Assembly: GCA_026417415.1 (NCBI GenBank)
Contig: JAOADG010000022.1
Coordinates: forward strand, 1-33,519
Origin: a bacterium
GTDB lineage: Bacteria; Electryoneota; JAOADG01
Reading direction: 5' to 3'
Length of the DNA stretch: 33,519 nt
Shown here piece after piece: positions 16,971 to 25,925 of the stretch. A program made the position numbers and the translations under genes. Each line of letters opens with the position of its first letter. Position 1 is the first letter of the stretch. The notes below the pieces were generated by a model. It made no database searches, was not told where the DNA came from, and saw nothing but the letters and a program-made list of their open reading frames with translations.

Positions 16971-17435
16971 ATGAAGGTTATGATTCAAACAAAACATAAA
17001 AATAAACAAACGGTTACTCGTACCTGGTATTCAATGAATGCAGATGGAATCACTTTAGGTAGATTGTCAAGTGAAGTAGCAAGAATACTTAGAGGAAAAC
17101 ACAAACCAATTTGGTCACCACACGTGGACACAGGCGATTTTGTTATCGTGTACAATGCTGAAAAAGTGGTGCTTACCGGTAATAAAAGCACTTCTAAAAC
17201 CTACTTTATACAATCACCAAGACCAGGAAGTAGCAAGCATATTCCTTATCAAGTGATGCTTAAAAAACATCCGACTGAAGTGATAAGACATGCTGTATGG
17301 GGTATGTTACCAAGAGGTCCTTTGGCAAACAGAATGATAAGAAAGTTAAAACTTGTAGTTGGACCTGATATAACCAAATTTAGAGCACAGAAACCAACTG
17401 AAGTGTCGGTTGAAAATTTTAGAAAAATATCGTAA
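16971..17435 (+). CDS. rplM: 50S ribosomal protein L13
   Basis: This 154-residue protein of the large ribosomal subunit has the family blocks TWYSMNADGITLGRLSSEVA, LRGKHKPIWSPHVDTGDFVIV, NAEKVVLTG, HAVWGMLPRGPLANRMIRKLK. A second in-frame ATG at 16980 is also possible, but AAGG lies too close to it to decide. It opens the usual rplM-rpsI pair, with rpsI starting 29 bases after its stop. Confidence 0.98.
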   Translation: MKVMIQTKHKNKQTVTRTWYSMNADGITLGRLSSEVARILRGKHKPIWSPHVDTGDFVIVYNAEKVVLTGNKSTSKTYFIQSPRPGSSKHIPYQVMLKKHPTEVIRHAVWGMLPRGPLANRMIRKLKLVVGPDITKFRAQKPTEVSVENFRKIS

Positions 17436-17464
17436 AGTGTTAATCAAAGGGTAATTCAAGGAGT

Positions 17465-17857
17465 ATGAAACCACCATTTTATTACGCAACAGGTAGAAGA
17501 AAAACAAGTGTAGCAAGAGTTTATTTATCACCCGGTTCTGGTAAAATAACTGTCAATAACAAATCTCTTAGCGAATATTTTCGTCGTGAAATTCTTAAAA
17601 TGATGATCATGCAACCACTGGAAGTACTCAATGCACAAAATAAATTCGATATTGAGGCATTTTGCAGTGGTGGTGGTTTATCTGGACAAGCAGGCGCTTT
17701 GAGATTAGGGATGTCAAGAGCAATTGTTAAATTTGATGAAGAACTTAAGTCAGAACTTAAGAAATTTGGTTTTCTGACAAGAGATCCACGTTCCGTTGAA
17801 CGAAAGAAATACGGACGGCCGAAAGCAAGAAAACGTTTTCAATATTCTAAACGTTAA
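17465..17857 (+). CDS. rpsI: 30S ribosomal protein S9
   Basis: The 130-residue S9 has the N-terminal [14 protein letters not shown] block, central [18 protein letters not shown], and the conserved basic C-terminal tail ending KRFQYSKR, whose last residues reach the ribosomal P site. AAGGAG abuts the ATG closely, an unusually short spacing, while AAAGGG further upstream is an alternative ribosome site. Cotranscribed with rplM and probably rpsB. Confidence 0.98.
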   Translation: MKPPFYYATGRRKTSVARVYLSPGSGKITVNNKSLSEYFRREILKMMIMQPLEVLNAQNKFDIEAFCSGGGLSGQAGALRLGMSRAIVKFDEELKSELKKFGFLTRDPRSVERKKYGRPKARKRFQYSKR

Positions 17858-17890
17858 ATATTTCTTATCTGTTTTCAAAGAAAGAGGGTT

Positions 17891-18718
17891 ATGGAAAAAA
17901 TTACTGTCGAAAAGTTAGTAGCGGCACAAGCACATTTCGGTCATTTAACTAGCCGATGGAATCCCAAAATGAAACCATACATCTTTACGAAAAAAAACGG
18001 GATTCACATTATAGATTTATTAAAAACCGCAGAATTACTTGAAAAGGCCTGTGAAAAAGCAAGAAATGTACGTGCTTCTGGTGAACAGATACTTTTTGTA
18101 GGAACTAAAAAGCAAGCAAAAGATCTCATTCGTGATGAAGCCATTCGTTGTAATCAACCGTATGTTTGTGAACGCTGGTTAGGTGGAACTTTGACCAATC
18201 TTCAAACCATACGAAAATCAGTGAAGATGATGCAGACCATCGAAAAACAAAAAATTGATGGTACTTATGAAAAATTAACAAAGAAAGAACGTTTGTATAA
18301 AGACCTTCAATTAGAAAAATATCGTTTGACTTTAGACGGTATTCGTGATATGAAAACACTACCCGGCGCACTGTATGTTGTGGATATTGTTACAGAGGAA
18401 ATTGCTGTCAGAGAAGCGCGACGTTTAGGAATACCAGTGATTGGTATTGTGGATACCAATGCTGATCCTACCATGGTAGATTTTCCAATCCCTGCAAATG
18501 ATGATGCTTTCAAAAGCATTTGGGTGATCACCTCTGCAATCGCAGAAGCAATAATGGAAGGAAGTGAAATTGCAAACCAATTAAATGCTGCTGAAGTGGA
18601 TAAACAGACGGAAGAACCTGTGAAACAAGAAGATGCAGTTTCAAGGCCTCGTGAAAGAGTGAGAAGAAGGGAACGTCCAACTGCTGATAAAAGTTCAGAA
18701 AACCAAACAACGGAATGA
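17891..18718 (+). CDS. rpsB: 30S ribosomal protein S2
   Basis: The 275-residue S2 has the family motifs AQAHFGHLTSRWNPKMKPYIF, LFVGTKKQAKDLI, ERWLGGTLTNL, LPGALYVVDIVTEEIAVREA and DTNADPTMVDFPIPANDDA. The core ends near residue 228. The last ~45 residues form a charged tail with acidic (VDKQTEEPVKQEDA) and arginine-rich (RPRERVRRRERP) parts, longer than in E. coli. AGAGGG precedes the ATG. tsf follows after an 89-base gap containing a hairpin. Confidence 0.98.
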   Translation: MEKITVEKLVAAQAHFGHLTSRWNPKMKPYIFTKKNGIHIIDLLKTAELLEKACEKARNVRASGEQILFVGTKKQAKDLIRDEAIRCNQPYVCERWLGGTLTNLQTIRKSVKMMQTIEKQKIDGTYEKLTKKERLYKDLQLEKYRLTLDGIRDMKTLPGALYVVDIVTEEIAVREARRLGIPVIGIVDTNADPTMVDFPIPANDDAFKSIWVITSAIAEAIMEGSEIANQLNAAEVDKQTEEPVKQEDAVSRPRERVRRRERPTADKSSENQTTE

Positions 18719-18742
18719 AATTCAAAAGTGTAAACTAAGGAG

Positions 18743-18765
18743 AACGACCCCTGTTTGGGGTCGTT
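18743..18765 (+). promoter_or_regulatory. Hairpin between rpsB and tsf
   Basis: AACGACCCC (18743-18751) pairs perfectly with GGGGTCGTT (18757-18765) around TGTTT. Only three T follow before GCG, so it would be a weak terminator or attenuator and could let tsf be expressed at a different level from rpsB. An AAGGAG sequence lies just before the stem with no start codon after it. Confidence 0.6.
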
Positions 18766-18807
18766 TGCGTGTAAAGAAAAAGAAATAAACAGAAAAGGAG
18801 AACAATC

Positions 18808-19665
18808 GTGCCAATTTCAGCAAATGCAGTAAAAGAGTTACGTGAAAAAACAGGCGCTGGTATGATGGATTGTAAAGCAGCTTTAGAAGCCACTAATGGT
18901 GATTTTGAGGCTGCAGTAGATTGGCTGAGAAAAAAAGGGATCTCAAGTGCAGCTAAAAAAGCAGGAAGATCTACATCAGATGGTTTAATTTCAATCGAAA
19001 TTTATCAAAATGGGACACGAGCGGTACTGTTGGAAATCAATTGTGAGACCGATTTTGTGGCCAAAACAGAAGATTTTAAAGAATTTATCAAATTTACTTC
19101 CCAATTGATCGCAAACCTCTCAGAGTTACCGAATTCAGTTGATCAACTACCACTAGAAGTTGAAAATAAAAGGGCAGCAACAGTTGGAAAATTAGGTGAA
19201 AATATCGTTATTAAAAGGTTTGACTGTTTGGATGTTGGTCAGAATGCTCGATTTCATTCCTACATTCATCCAGGTGGGAAATTGGGTGTATTGGTAGAAG
19301 TATCCAGTAAACAAAAAGAAACATTGGACAAACCAGAATTTCTAAATGTTTGCCAAGATTTAGCTTTACAGATAGCTGCTGCATCACCCATTTCTATAAG
19401 TCGAGATACACTTCCACAAAGTATTATCCAACACGAATTAGAAATTGCAAAAGAACAAGCAAGATCTACAGGAAAACCAGAAAACGTAATTGATAAAATC
19501 GCGTTAGGAAAAATGGAAAAGGTTTACTCTGAATTGTGTTTATTAGAACAAGAATTTGTAAAAGAGCCAAAGATTCGAGTTCAGGATTATATCCATTCTA
19601 TTGAAAAAGAGTTAAAGGACGAAGTACAAGTAAGAAGATTTATCAGATATAAATTGGGAGAATAA
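18808..19665 (+). CDS. tsf: Elongation factor Ts
   Basis: This 285-residue nucleotide-exchange factor recycles EF-Tu-GDP. The N-terminal UBA-like region carries ELREKTGAGMMDCKAALEA and WLRKKG; the core has the EINCETDFVA block. The start is GTG at 18808, with AAAGGAG seven bases upstream, and matches the family start. Length is normal. Followed by the 19668-19691 terminator. Confidence 0.98.
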   Translation: MPISANAVKELREKTGAGMMDCKAALEATNGDFEAAVDWLRKKGISSAAKKAGRSTSDGLISIEIYQNGTRAVLLEINCETDFVAKTEDFKEFIKFTSQLIANLSELPNSVDQLPLEVENKRAATVGKLGENIVIKRFDCLDVGQNARFHSYIHPGGKLGVLVEVSSKQKETLDKPEFLNVCQDLALQIAAASPISISRDTLPQSIIQHELEIAKEQARSTGKPENVIDKIALGKMEKVYSELCLLEQEFVKEPKIRVQDYIHSIEKELKDEVQVRRFIRYKLGE

Positions 19666-19667
19666 TT

Positions 19668-19691
19668 AAAGGGGCACGTGAGTGCCCCTTT
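19668..19691. terminator. Hairpin terminator between convergent tsf and rpsT
   Basis: AAAGGGGCAC (19668-19677) pairs perfectly with GTGCCCCTTT (19682-19691) around GTGA. It starts two bases after the tsf stop and lies 22 bases past the rpsT stop on the other strand, so it can serve both transcripts. T tracts are short on both sides. Confidence 0.8.
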
Positions 19692-19713
19692 GAATTTGAT
19701 TCGAAAAATTATA

Positions 19714-19971
19714 TTAAGCAGGCAATCGATTGAAAAAGTTCATCAATGTTGACTTTTTATTTGCTGCGTTATTTTTATGAATGATTCCTTTTTGTGCCAT
19801 TTTATCTAAAACAGAAATGGCTTCTCGAACCAATGGTTCAGCTTCCGCTTTTGTTTTAGCTAATAGTACTTTTTTTGTAGCAGTTTTTATTTGTGACTTA
19901 CCGCTACGGTTTTGAAGATTTTCTTCTTTCGAAGTTCGCATTCTTTTTTTGCAAGAAAGATGATGTGGCAT
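19714..19971 (-). CDS. rpsT: 30S ribosomal protein S20
   Basis: This 85-residue basic helical protein binds 16S rRNA early in assembly. It has the family pattern (KKRMRTSKEENLQNRSGKSQ, then LDKMAQKGIIHKNNAANKKS with the conserved H-K-N-x-A-A-x-K-K-S block). AGGAA lies about ten bases before the ATG. It is a single gene convergent with tsf and divergent from the sirtuin gene. Confidence 0.97.
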   Translation of the reverse strand: MPHHLSCKKRMRTSKEENLQNRSGKSQIKTATKKVLLAKTKAEAEPLVREAISVLDKMAQKGIIHKNNAANKKSTLMNFFNRLPA

Positions 19972-20064
19972 TGTAACTGTTCCTTAAATATCCTTAATTT
20001 TTAAGTACGTAATATAGAAACAGAGAATCCAGTTGTCAAATCAAAAGCATAATCGGTTCTATTC

Positions 20065-20796
20065 ATGAAAAATTTAGCAGATGTACTTTTAAAGAGTAAC
20101 TCTATTTTAGTTTTTACTGGAGCAGGAGTTTCTGCTGAATCAGGAATTCCTACATTTCGAGATCCTGAAGGAATTTGGGCAAAGTTTTCACCGGAAGAGT
20201 TAGCAAGCAGGGAGGGGTTTCAAAAAGATCCTATTAAAGTTTCAAATTGGTACCTTCATAGAAGAAATATTATTCGAAATGTGCAACCCAACCCCGGTCA
20301 TTATGCCATTACTCAATTACAAAACCTTCTTTCTAATGTGAACGTTGTAACCCAAAATGTAGATGGATTACATCAAAAAGCTGGAACGAAAAATGTAATT
20401 GAACTTCACGGAAACATCTTTTATGATAAATGCTTCCAATGTGAGAAGTATTATAGCAAAGAGTATGATGAAAAGGAATACACAAATCTTCGTTGTGAGT
20501 GTGGCGGTCGAATTCGTCCTGCAGTCGTTTGGTTTGGTGAATTATTACCCTATGAAGAATTCAGTAGAGCAGAACATTTAGCCGAAACCTGTGAGACCAT
20601 GTTAATCGTTGGTACTCAAGCATCTGTTTATCCTGCTGCAGGTTTGGTGCATATTGCGAAATATTCACATGCAACTCTAATTGAAATCAATCCTTCTGGT
20701 TCTGAGGTATCACCTTATTGTAAGTTCGTGATACGACAACCATCTGGCATCGCTTTACCTAAAATAATTGAAGAAATTACTGAATTGATGAAATAA
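20065..20796 (+). CDS. cobB: NAD-dependent protein deacylase (sirtuin)
   Basis: This 243-residue Sir2 protein removes acyl groups from lysine using NAD. GAGVSAESGIPTFRD (19-33) and QNVDGLH form the NAD site, His115 in ELHGN is the catalytic base, and Cys123/Cys126 with Cys144/Cys146 hold zinc. A Y-x-x-R motif (Tyr63, Arg66 in WYLHRR) matches the class III feature that lets CobB/SIRT5-type enzymes accept succinyl- and malonyl-lysine, so desuccinylase activity is likely. No clear Shine-Dalgarno precedes the ATG. The next gene begins two bases after the stop, so this may be the first gene of the long array. Confidence 0.95.
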   Translation: MKNLADVLLKSNSILVFTGAGVSAESGIPTFRDPEGIWAKFSPEELASREGFQKDPIKVSNWYLHRRNIIRNVQPNPGHYAITQLQNLLSNVNVVTQNVDGLHQKAGTKNVIELHGNIFYDKCFQCEKYYSKEYDEKEYTNLRCECGGRIRPAVVWFGELLPYEEFSRAEHLAETCETMLIVGTQASVYPAAGLVHIAKYSHATLIEINPSGSEVSPYCKFVIRQPSGIALPKIIEEITELMK

Positions 20797-20797
20797 A

Positions 20798-22912
20798 ATG
20801 AAAAAATTCCCATTAATTACGAAAGTACATGTATTGCTTTTGGGTTTCACTTTAATTGCTTTTGGATGTGCATATTACAATAGTTTATACAATGCGAAGA
20901 AGAACTTTGAAAAGGGAATGAAAGCAAGACAACAACCTAATGCAACCGCTGCATCTGGAAGAATGGAATTTGAAAAAGTCATTGATGGATGTGCTACATT
21001 ATTAGAGTTTTATCCTAAATCCAAATGGGTACCAGATGCATTATTATTAATGGGGAAAGCATATTTTGAAACGGGACAGTTATCAAAAGCGGAGAGAAAA
21101 TTCAAAGAATTGTTAACTAATTTTCCTAATCATCCATTGAAAGGTGAAGCAACATTAGAATTGGGAAGAACTTATATCTTATTAAATAGAAAAGATGAAG
21201 GTAGAGCATTGCTCAGTTCTCTTCAAAATGAAGGTAATAGCGATCTTCAAATCACTGCAGGGATTGTACTTGCTAAAACACTAATTGAAGATTCTTTGTA
21301 CACCCTTGCACTCAATCGTTTAGAAGTGTTGTCCAAACAAGCGACAAACAAATCTAAAAAACTTCAAATTGATTTAGAAAAATTATTTTGTTATGAGCAA
21401 TTAAAACAAACTCAAGAAGCTTTAGAACTATCAAATACAATTCTAAAGGATTACCCATTACATAGAGCCCAAGAATATGATTTAAGGTACAAAAGAGCAA
21501 ACTTTTGTAATGAATTAAATCAACCTGAATTAGCGATAAAAGATTTAAAAAAATTACTAAAAGACTCTGATTTTAAAACATATCGTGATAAAACTAAAGT
21601 GATCTATGGACAATCGTTAATTAATAGTGGTAAAATTGAGGAGGGTTTAAAAGTATGGGAAGAATTGCTTGCTGATGAAAAAAATCGTTCTGAAGAGACA
21701 GCTACAGCAGCATATTTAAGAGCGATGTATTTCAGACAAAATCAGCAAAATGATACTTTAATCATCAGAGATTTAGAAAGAGTAAAACGTGATCGCCCCG
21801 GATCGGTGTATTCAATTAGTGCAGATTCACTATTAAGACAAATTAGAACCTTATCACAAATCACTTTAAATTTTGAAGCAATATATCAAAAATTGTCTTC
21901 GTTTCAGAAACTACTTAAAGGTGATACAGTACCAGATTCTTTACGACGTATTTACAGTAGGCAGAAATTAGTCACTGAAAAAAAAGTAGTTCTTTCCTCG
22001 AGCGATAATCTTCTACAAATCGATTCTTTAGATCAAAAGGATTCAATATCCATCATATATCAAGGAACACAACAAGATGATCAGAATTTAGAAACTACGG
22101 TAGATACATCATATGTAACTACGTTTCTAGATACAATAAAAGTTCTTGATGCCATGAATTCAATTCAAAAAGAATTGGTTGAAGTAGCAGCTCAATTAAA
22201 GGACTTTTATCTCACCATTAAGGATACAATGAAAACGATTTATTATTATGATATGATACTAAATCTTGCAACAGGTAAAAAGCTTAATTCATTTCGATAT
22301 GACTATGCACTTTTTTTACAAAATATCAAAAAAGACCATATTGCTGATTCATTATATTATGTTATTGCTCAAGACACTACCGATGTCCAATTGAGCAATC
22401 ATGTTCGAAAACAATTAAAAATGGAATTACTTTCCTTACCGATCGATTCGATAAGAGAAGATTTTCTAAAAGCCGAGAGATATTTATTCGAACAATACGA
22501 TACTCTCAATGCGTTGAAGTTCTATAACAAAGTATTTCAAAGTGATTCTGGTGTTTATGGTAAGAAAGCTATGTATGCAATAGCACTTTTATCTGAAAAT
22601 TTAATCAGTGCTGATTCATTGAAATCATTGTATAATAAGTCATTACAATTTCATTCAAATTCTGTTTCAAGAAATTATATTCAAAAAAGATTAAGCTGGT
22701 TAACCCAAGATCAAACAAAAGATACAGTTGCTACTGATACTATGGATTCAAACAATAAAATTAATGATACTACTGCATTTTCTCAACCGGACATAAAAGA
22801 AATGATTCCTAACGAAGAATCTAAAGAAGAAATAGAAAAAAGTGATCTTTCACCTATCGATTCTACTTTTCTAAAACCTACTGTTCCAACCCAAATACCA
22901 TATGAAGAATAG
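20798..22912 (+). CDS. TPR-rich outer-membrane lipoprotein (BamD- or PorW/SprE-like)
   Basis: The 704-residue product begins with a lipoprotein signal peptide ending AFGC (Cys24). The mature N-terminus has AYYNSLYNAKKNFEKGMK, then repeated helix-turn-helix TPR units (for example about 75-155: KWVPDALLLMGKAYFETGQL and GEATLELGRTYILLNRKDEG, continuing past residue 330). A long middle and C-terminal part is rich in charged residues, Ser and Asp, with further TPR-like helices near 560-640 and a low-complexity tail. The architecture (lipid anchor plus many TPRs, Y-N-x-x-F/Y-N start) resembles BamD-type assembly lipoproteins and the type IX secretion lipoprotein PorW/SprE. Which one it is cannot be settled here. 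The end overlaps pyrK by 11 bases. Confidence 0.7.
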   Translation: MKKFPLITKVHVLLLGFTLIAFGCAYYNSLYNAKKNFEKGMKARQQPNATAASGRMEFEKVIDGCATLLEFYPKSKWVPDALLLMGKAYFETGQLSKAERKFKELLTNFPNHPLKGEATLELGRTYILLNRKDEGRALLSSLQNEGNSDLQITAGIVLAKTLIEDSLYTLALNRLEVLSKQATNKSKKLQIDLEKLFCYEQLKQTQEALELSNTILKDYPLHRAQEYDLRYKRANFCNELNQPELAIKDLKKLLKDSDFKTYRDKTKVIYGQSLINSGKIEEGLKVWEELLADEKNRSEETATAAYLRAMYFRQNQQNDTLIIRDLERVKRDRPGSVYSISADSLLRQIRTLSQITLNFEAIYQKLSSFQKLLKGDTVPDSLRRIYSRQKLVTEKKVVLSSSDNLLQIDSLDQKDSISIIYQGTQQDDQNLETTVDTSYVTTFLDTIKVLDAMNSIQKELVEVAAQLKDFYLTIKDTMKTIYYYDMILNLATGKKLNSFRYDYALFLQNIKKDHIADSLYYVIAQDTTDVQLSNHVRKQLKMELLSLPIDSIREDFLKAERYLFEQYDTLNALKFYNKVFQSDSGVYGKKAMYAIALLSENLISADSLKSLYNKSLQFHSNSVSRNYIQKRLSWLTQDQTKDTVATDTMDSNNKINDTTAFSQPDIKEMIPNEESKEEIEKSDLSPIDSTFLKPTVPTQIPYEE

Positions 22913-23717
22913 CAAAATTTTTCAAGAAATCGGAATGATCGTTGATAAAGAAGAGTTAAATTCAACGACAGCAATTGTACATGTACATTCGCCAAATATT
23001 GCAAAACATTCCATTCCAGGTCAGTTTGTACACATTCGCATCAGTGATACATTTAATCCATTGTTACGCAGACCATTTTCAATTCAAAATGTTATTGAAC
23101 AAGATAACATTGAATTGTTGATACGAAGTTATGGAAGAGGTAGTTCTTATCTACTTCAAAAAAAAATAGGTGATGAAGTCAATTTATTAGGTCCTTTAGG
23201 TAACGGTTGGTCTGTACCTTCACGCTTCAAGACCATTGTTGGTGTTTCAGGAGGAGTAGGTGTAGCGCCTATACTGTTTCTTCAAAATCATTTTCCAGAA
23301 AATTTTATACACATATTAGGAGCAAAAACTGTTGGCGAGTTACCTGTATCAAGGAAAATGATTCAGCAATACGATTTGAAAATAGCAACAGAAGATGGAT
23401 CATATGGATTTTATGGAAATGCTATTGATCTATTTTTAGAGTATATCCAACAATTGGATGTTCACTCAACTTTTTTAGTGACTTGTGGTCCTTGGAAGAT
23501 GATGCACGAATTGCAAAAGATAGCGAAAAATTTCAATTTAAGTGGGGCCATTTCTGCAGAAGCACGTATGGGATGTGCTGTTGGTGTATGCCAAGGTTGT
23601 GCAATCACTTTGGTAACGCCATCCAAATTGAATTCTTGTTTTGCATTGTGTTGTAAAGACGGTCCAATTTTTACACTAGAACAAATTAATATGGAGGTAA
23701 ATCCGTTTGGGAATTGA
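22902..23717 (+). CDS. pyrK: Dihydroorotate dehydrogenase electron-transfer subunit
   Basis: This 271-residue protein of the ferredoxin-reductase family passes electrons from PyrD to NAD. FAD is bound through RRPFS (56-60) and the LIRSYGRGSSYL segment, NAD by GVSGGVGVAPILFL, and a [2Fe-2S] cluster by Cys225, Cys230, Cys233 and a later cysteine (246, 250 or 251). It lies directly upstream of pyrD, as in class 1B systems of Gram-positive and many FCB bacteria. It overlaps the TPR gene by 11 bases at its start and pyrD by 11 at its end. Confidence 0.95.
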   Translation: MKNSKIFQEIGMIVDKEELNSTTAIVHVHSPNIAKHSIPGQFVHIRISDTFNPLLRRPFSIQNVIEQDNIELLIRSYGRGSSYLLQKKIGDEVNLLGPLGNGWSVPSRFKTIVGVSGGVGVAPILFLQNHFPENFIHILGAKTVGELPVSRKMIQQYDLKIATEDGSYGFYGNAIDLFLEYIQQLDVHSTFLVTCGPWKMMHELQKIAKNFNLSGAISAEARMGCAVGVCQGCAITLVTPSKLNSCFALCCKDGPIFTLEQINMEVNPFGN

Positions 23718-24660
23718 CACGTCCTGTAAAATTGGAAAACTACAGTTAACTACACCAATCATTGCTGCATCTGGATGTTTTGGATATGGTACAGAATACA
23801 GTGAAATTTGCGATTTAAAGGCATTTGGGGCAATTGTTACCAAAACCATTACTCCACAACCGAGAGTAGGGAATTCCACTCCAAGAATTTGGGAAACACC
23901 TAATGGTGGAATGTTAAATAGTATTGGTTTAGCAAATGTAGGTATTGATTGTTATATAAAACAGAAATTACCAGAACTAAAAAACTACCCTACCAAAATC
24001 ATTGTATCAATTGCAGGTAACACCATCAGTGAGTATGGTGAGATGGTAGAAAAATTAGATGCTTCAGATGTTTGGGCTGCTTTGGAGATCAATATCTCTT
24101 GCCCGAATGTTAAGGAAGGAGGAATTAGTTTTGGGACAAATACACGAATGACTCAAGACCTTGTTAAAATTTGCAGAGAAAAAACCACTAGACCGATTAT
24201 TGTGAAACTTACTCCTATGGCTACATCATTATCTGAAATTGCAAAAGTTTGTGAAGATAATGGAGCCGATGCTGTATCATTAGTTAACACGTACGTGGGT
24301 ATGGCAATAGATATTTACTCGCTAAAACCAAGAATTGCGACAATCACTGCTGGCTATAGTGGTCCACCGATAAAACCGATGGCACTTGCGAGAGTATGGG
24401 AAGTAGTCAATGCAGTATCCATTCCAGTAATTGGGATGGGCGGAATTTGCTGTGGGGAAGATGCTATAGAATTTTTTTTAGCAGGTGCAACTGCGATTGA
24501 AATTGGTACAATGATTTATGTAGAACCAAACATTGCTAAGAATATTCTGAATGATATTACTCATTATTGTACATTAAAAAATTTAGTTTCTACATCACAG
24601 CTCGCAGGTTTATTTTTAAAAACTAGAGAATTCAATACTACATGCACAATATCTGGATAA
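23707..24660 (+). CDS. pyrD: Dihydroorotate dehydrogenase, class 1B catalytic subunit
   Basis: This 317-residue FMN enzyme oxidises dihydroorotate to orotate in pyrimidine synthesis. Class 1B features are the catalytic Cys132 in NISCPNVKEGG, FGYGTEYSE near the N-terminus, SIGLANVG, KLTPMAT and the FMN-phosphate loop GMGGICCGEDA. The start is TTG at 23707, supported by GGAGG nine bases upstream inside the pyrK reading frame. With PyrK it forms the NAD-linked cytoplasmic heterotetramer rather than a quinone-linked class 2 enzyme. Confidence 0.96.
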   Translation: MGIDTSCKIGKLQLTTPIIAASGCFGYGTEYSEICDLKAFGAIVTKTITPQPRVGNSTPRIWETPNGGMLNSIGLANVGIDCYIKQKLPELKNYPTKIIVSIAGNTISEYGEMVEKLDASDVWAALEINISCPNVKEGGISFGTNTRMTQDLVKICREKTTRPIIVKLTPMATSLSEIAKVCEDNGADAVSLVNTYVGMAIDIYSLKPRIATITAGYSGPPIKPMALARVWEVVNAVSIPVIGMGGICCGEDAIEFFLAGATAIEIGTMIYVEPNIAKNILNDITHYCTLKNLVSTSQLAGLFLKTREFNTTCTISG

Positions 24661-25094
24661 ATACTTTCCTTGTTTTATTTCTTATGTTTTTTGGATGTTC
24701 CAGTGCGCCCCGTTTTTACCAAAAAACTGTACAAAAACCGATTAAAAAGGAGCAACAACATCAAACCATATTAGATGCAACAATTCAAAAAGGGGACACA
24801 TTCATAGGATTAGCATCTTTTTATGGTTATGAGTTTGCAGGAAGAAAAACTGCAAGCGGTGAAGTGTTTGATCCAGAGGGTTTGACTGCTGCACATTTAA
24901 CTTGGCCATTTGGAACTATTGTTAAAGTTACCTCACTAAACACAAATAAAAGCGTTATTGTGAAAATAAACGATCGCGGTCCCTTTACAAACTGTATCAT
25001 TGATTTATCTTATGGTGCTGCAAAAAAAATAGGTCTTCTTAGTAATGCTGAAGTTAAAATTGAAATTTTAAAAGTTGGAACAACATCCAAATGA
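24642..25094 (+). CDS. rlpA: RlpA-like septal-ring lipoprotein
   Basis: This 150-residue protein has a lipobox-type signal (FLVLFLMFFGC, Cys at about 19) followed by a double-psi beta-barrel domain: GLASFYGYEFAGRKTASGE, LTAAHLTWPFGTIVKV and VKINDRGPF, including the conserved Asp of NDRGP. RlpA proteins cleave or bind denuded peptidoglycan at division sites. The SPOR domain found in many RlpA proteins is absent. Its ATG overlaps pyrD by 19 bases with no clear Shine-Dalgarno. Its end overlaps cdsA in an ATGA. Confidence 0.9.
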   Translation: MHNIWINTFLVLFLMFFGCSSAPRFYQKTVQKPIKKEQQHQTILDATIQKGDTFIGLASFYGYEFAGRKTASGEVFDPEGLTAAHLTWPFGTIVKVTSLNTNKSVIVKINDRGPFTNCIIDLSYGAAKKIGLLSNAEVKIEILKVGTTSK

Positions 25095-25921
25095 TAATCG
25101 ATCAAGTATTGCTCCGAAGAATTGGTGTGGCTGTTTGGGGGATACCTTTAATTTTAATTCCTACAGTTTTAGGAGGTTGGTGGTTCGTTTTTTTAATTGC
25201 TTTAATTGCTTTTTTAGCAACTTATGAATACATGAATTTGTTGAGAATTTTAGGGGTACATGTTTTTAGAACAATTACAGCAACTTTTGCAGCAGTATTG
25301 GTAGTGTCGGTAAAATTTTCTCCGATGATTACTTTACAAATTTTTATATTCGCTTCTATTCTTTTCTTTATGGTATCATTAAAGGGTGCAAAATCACAAC
25401 AAACTCTACACGTAGTTGGATCAATTAGTGGATTGTTATACATCTCAGGTTTTCTATCACTTCTTGCATTAGTGAGAATCTATTTTAAAATTCAGGAAGG
25501 ATATTTAGCTGGATGGTTCCTCTTATCTTTTATTGTTATGATTTGGATTTGTGATACTGCTGCCTATTTGGGTGGAAAAACATATGGTAAACATTTGTTA
25601 GCACCAACTATTTCACCTAAAAAAACCGTAGAGGGTGCAATCTTTGGTATGTTAGGTGCATTGTTATGCGGTGTCGTTTTAGTCTTTCTTTTCAAAAATC
25701 AATTAAATGAATGGTACATTCTTTTATGTTCATTTATTGTTGGTACAATTGGACAAGGAGGAGATTTAGTTGAATCGCTTTTTAAGCGAAATGCTGGCGT
25801 AAAAGATTCTGGAGAAATGCTATTTGAGCATGGGGGTATTCTCGATCGATTTGATAGTTTAATTATGACCTCACCTGCAATTTTTCTCCTATCGTATTGG
25901 TTTCAACTTTTGAATTTATAA
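25091..25921 (+). CDS. cdsA: Phosphatidate cytidylyltransferase
   Basis: This 276-residue inner-membrane protein has about eight hydrophobic segments and makes CDP-diacylglycerol from phosphatidate and CTP. The C-terminal family signature is clear: WICDTAAYLGGKTYGKH, SPKKTVEGAIFG, and GQGGDLVESLFKRNAGVKDSG followed by HGGILDRFDS, with the metal-binding acidic residues present. It supplies substrate for the CDP-alcohol transferase encoded at 30794-31432. Confidence 0.96.
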   Translation: MIIDQVLLRRIGVAVWGIPLILIPTVLGGWWFVFLIALIAFLATYEYMNLLRILGVHVFRTITATFAAVLVVSVKFSPMITLQIFIFASILFFMVSLKGAKSQQTLHVVGSISGLLYISGFLSLLALVRIYFKIQEGYLAGWFLLSFIVMIWICDTAAYLGGKTYGKHLLAPTISPKKTVEGAIFGMLGALLCGVVLVFLFKNQLNEWYILLCSFIVGTIGQGGDLVESLFKRNAGVKDSGEMLFEHGGILDRFDSLIMTSPAIFLLSYWFQLLNL

Positions 25922-25925
25922 TTTA

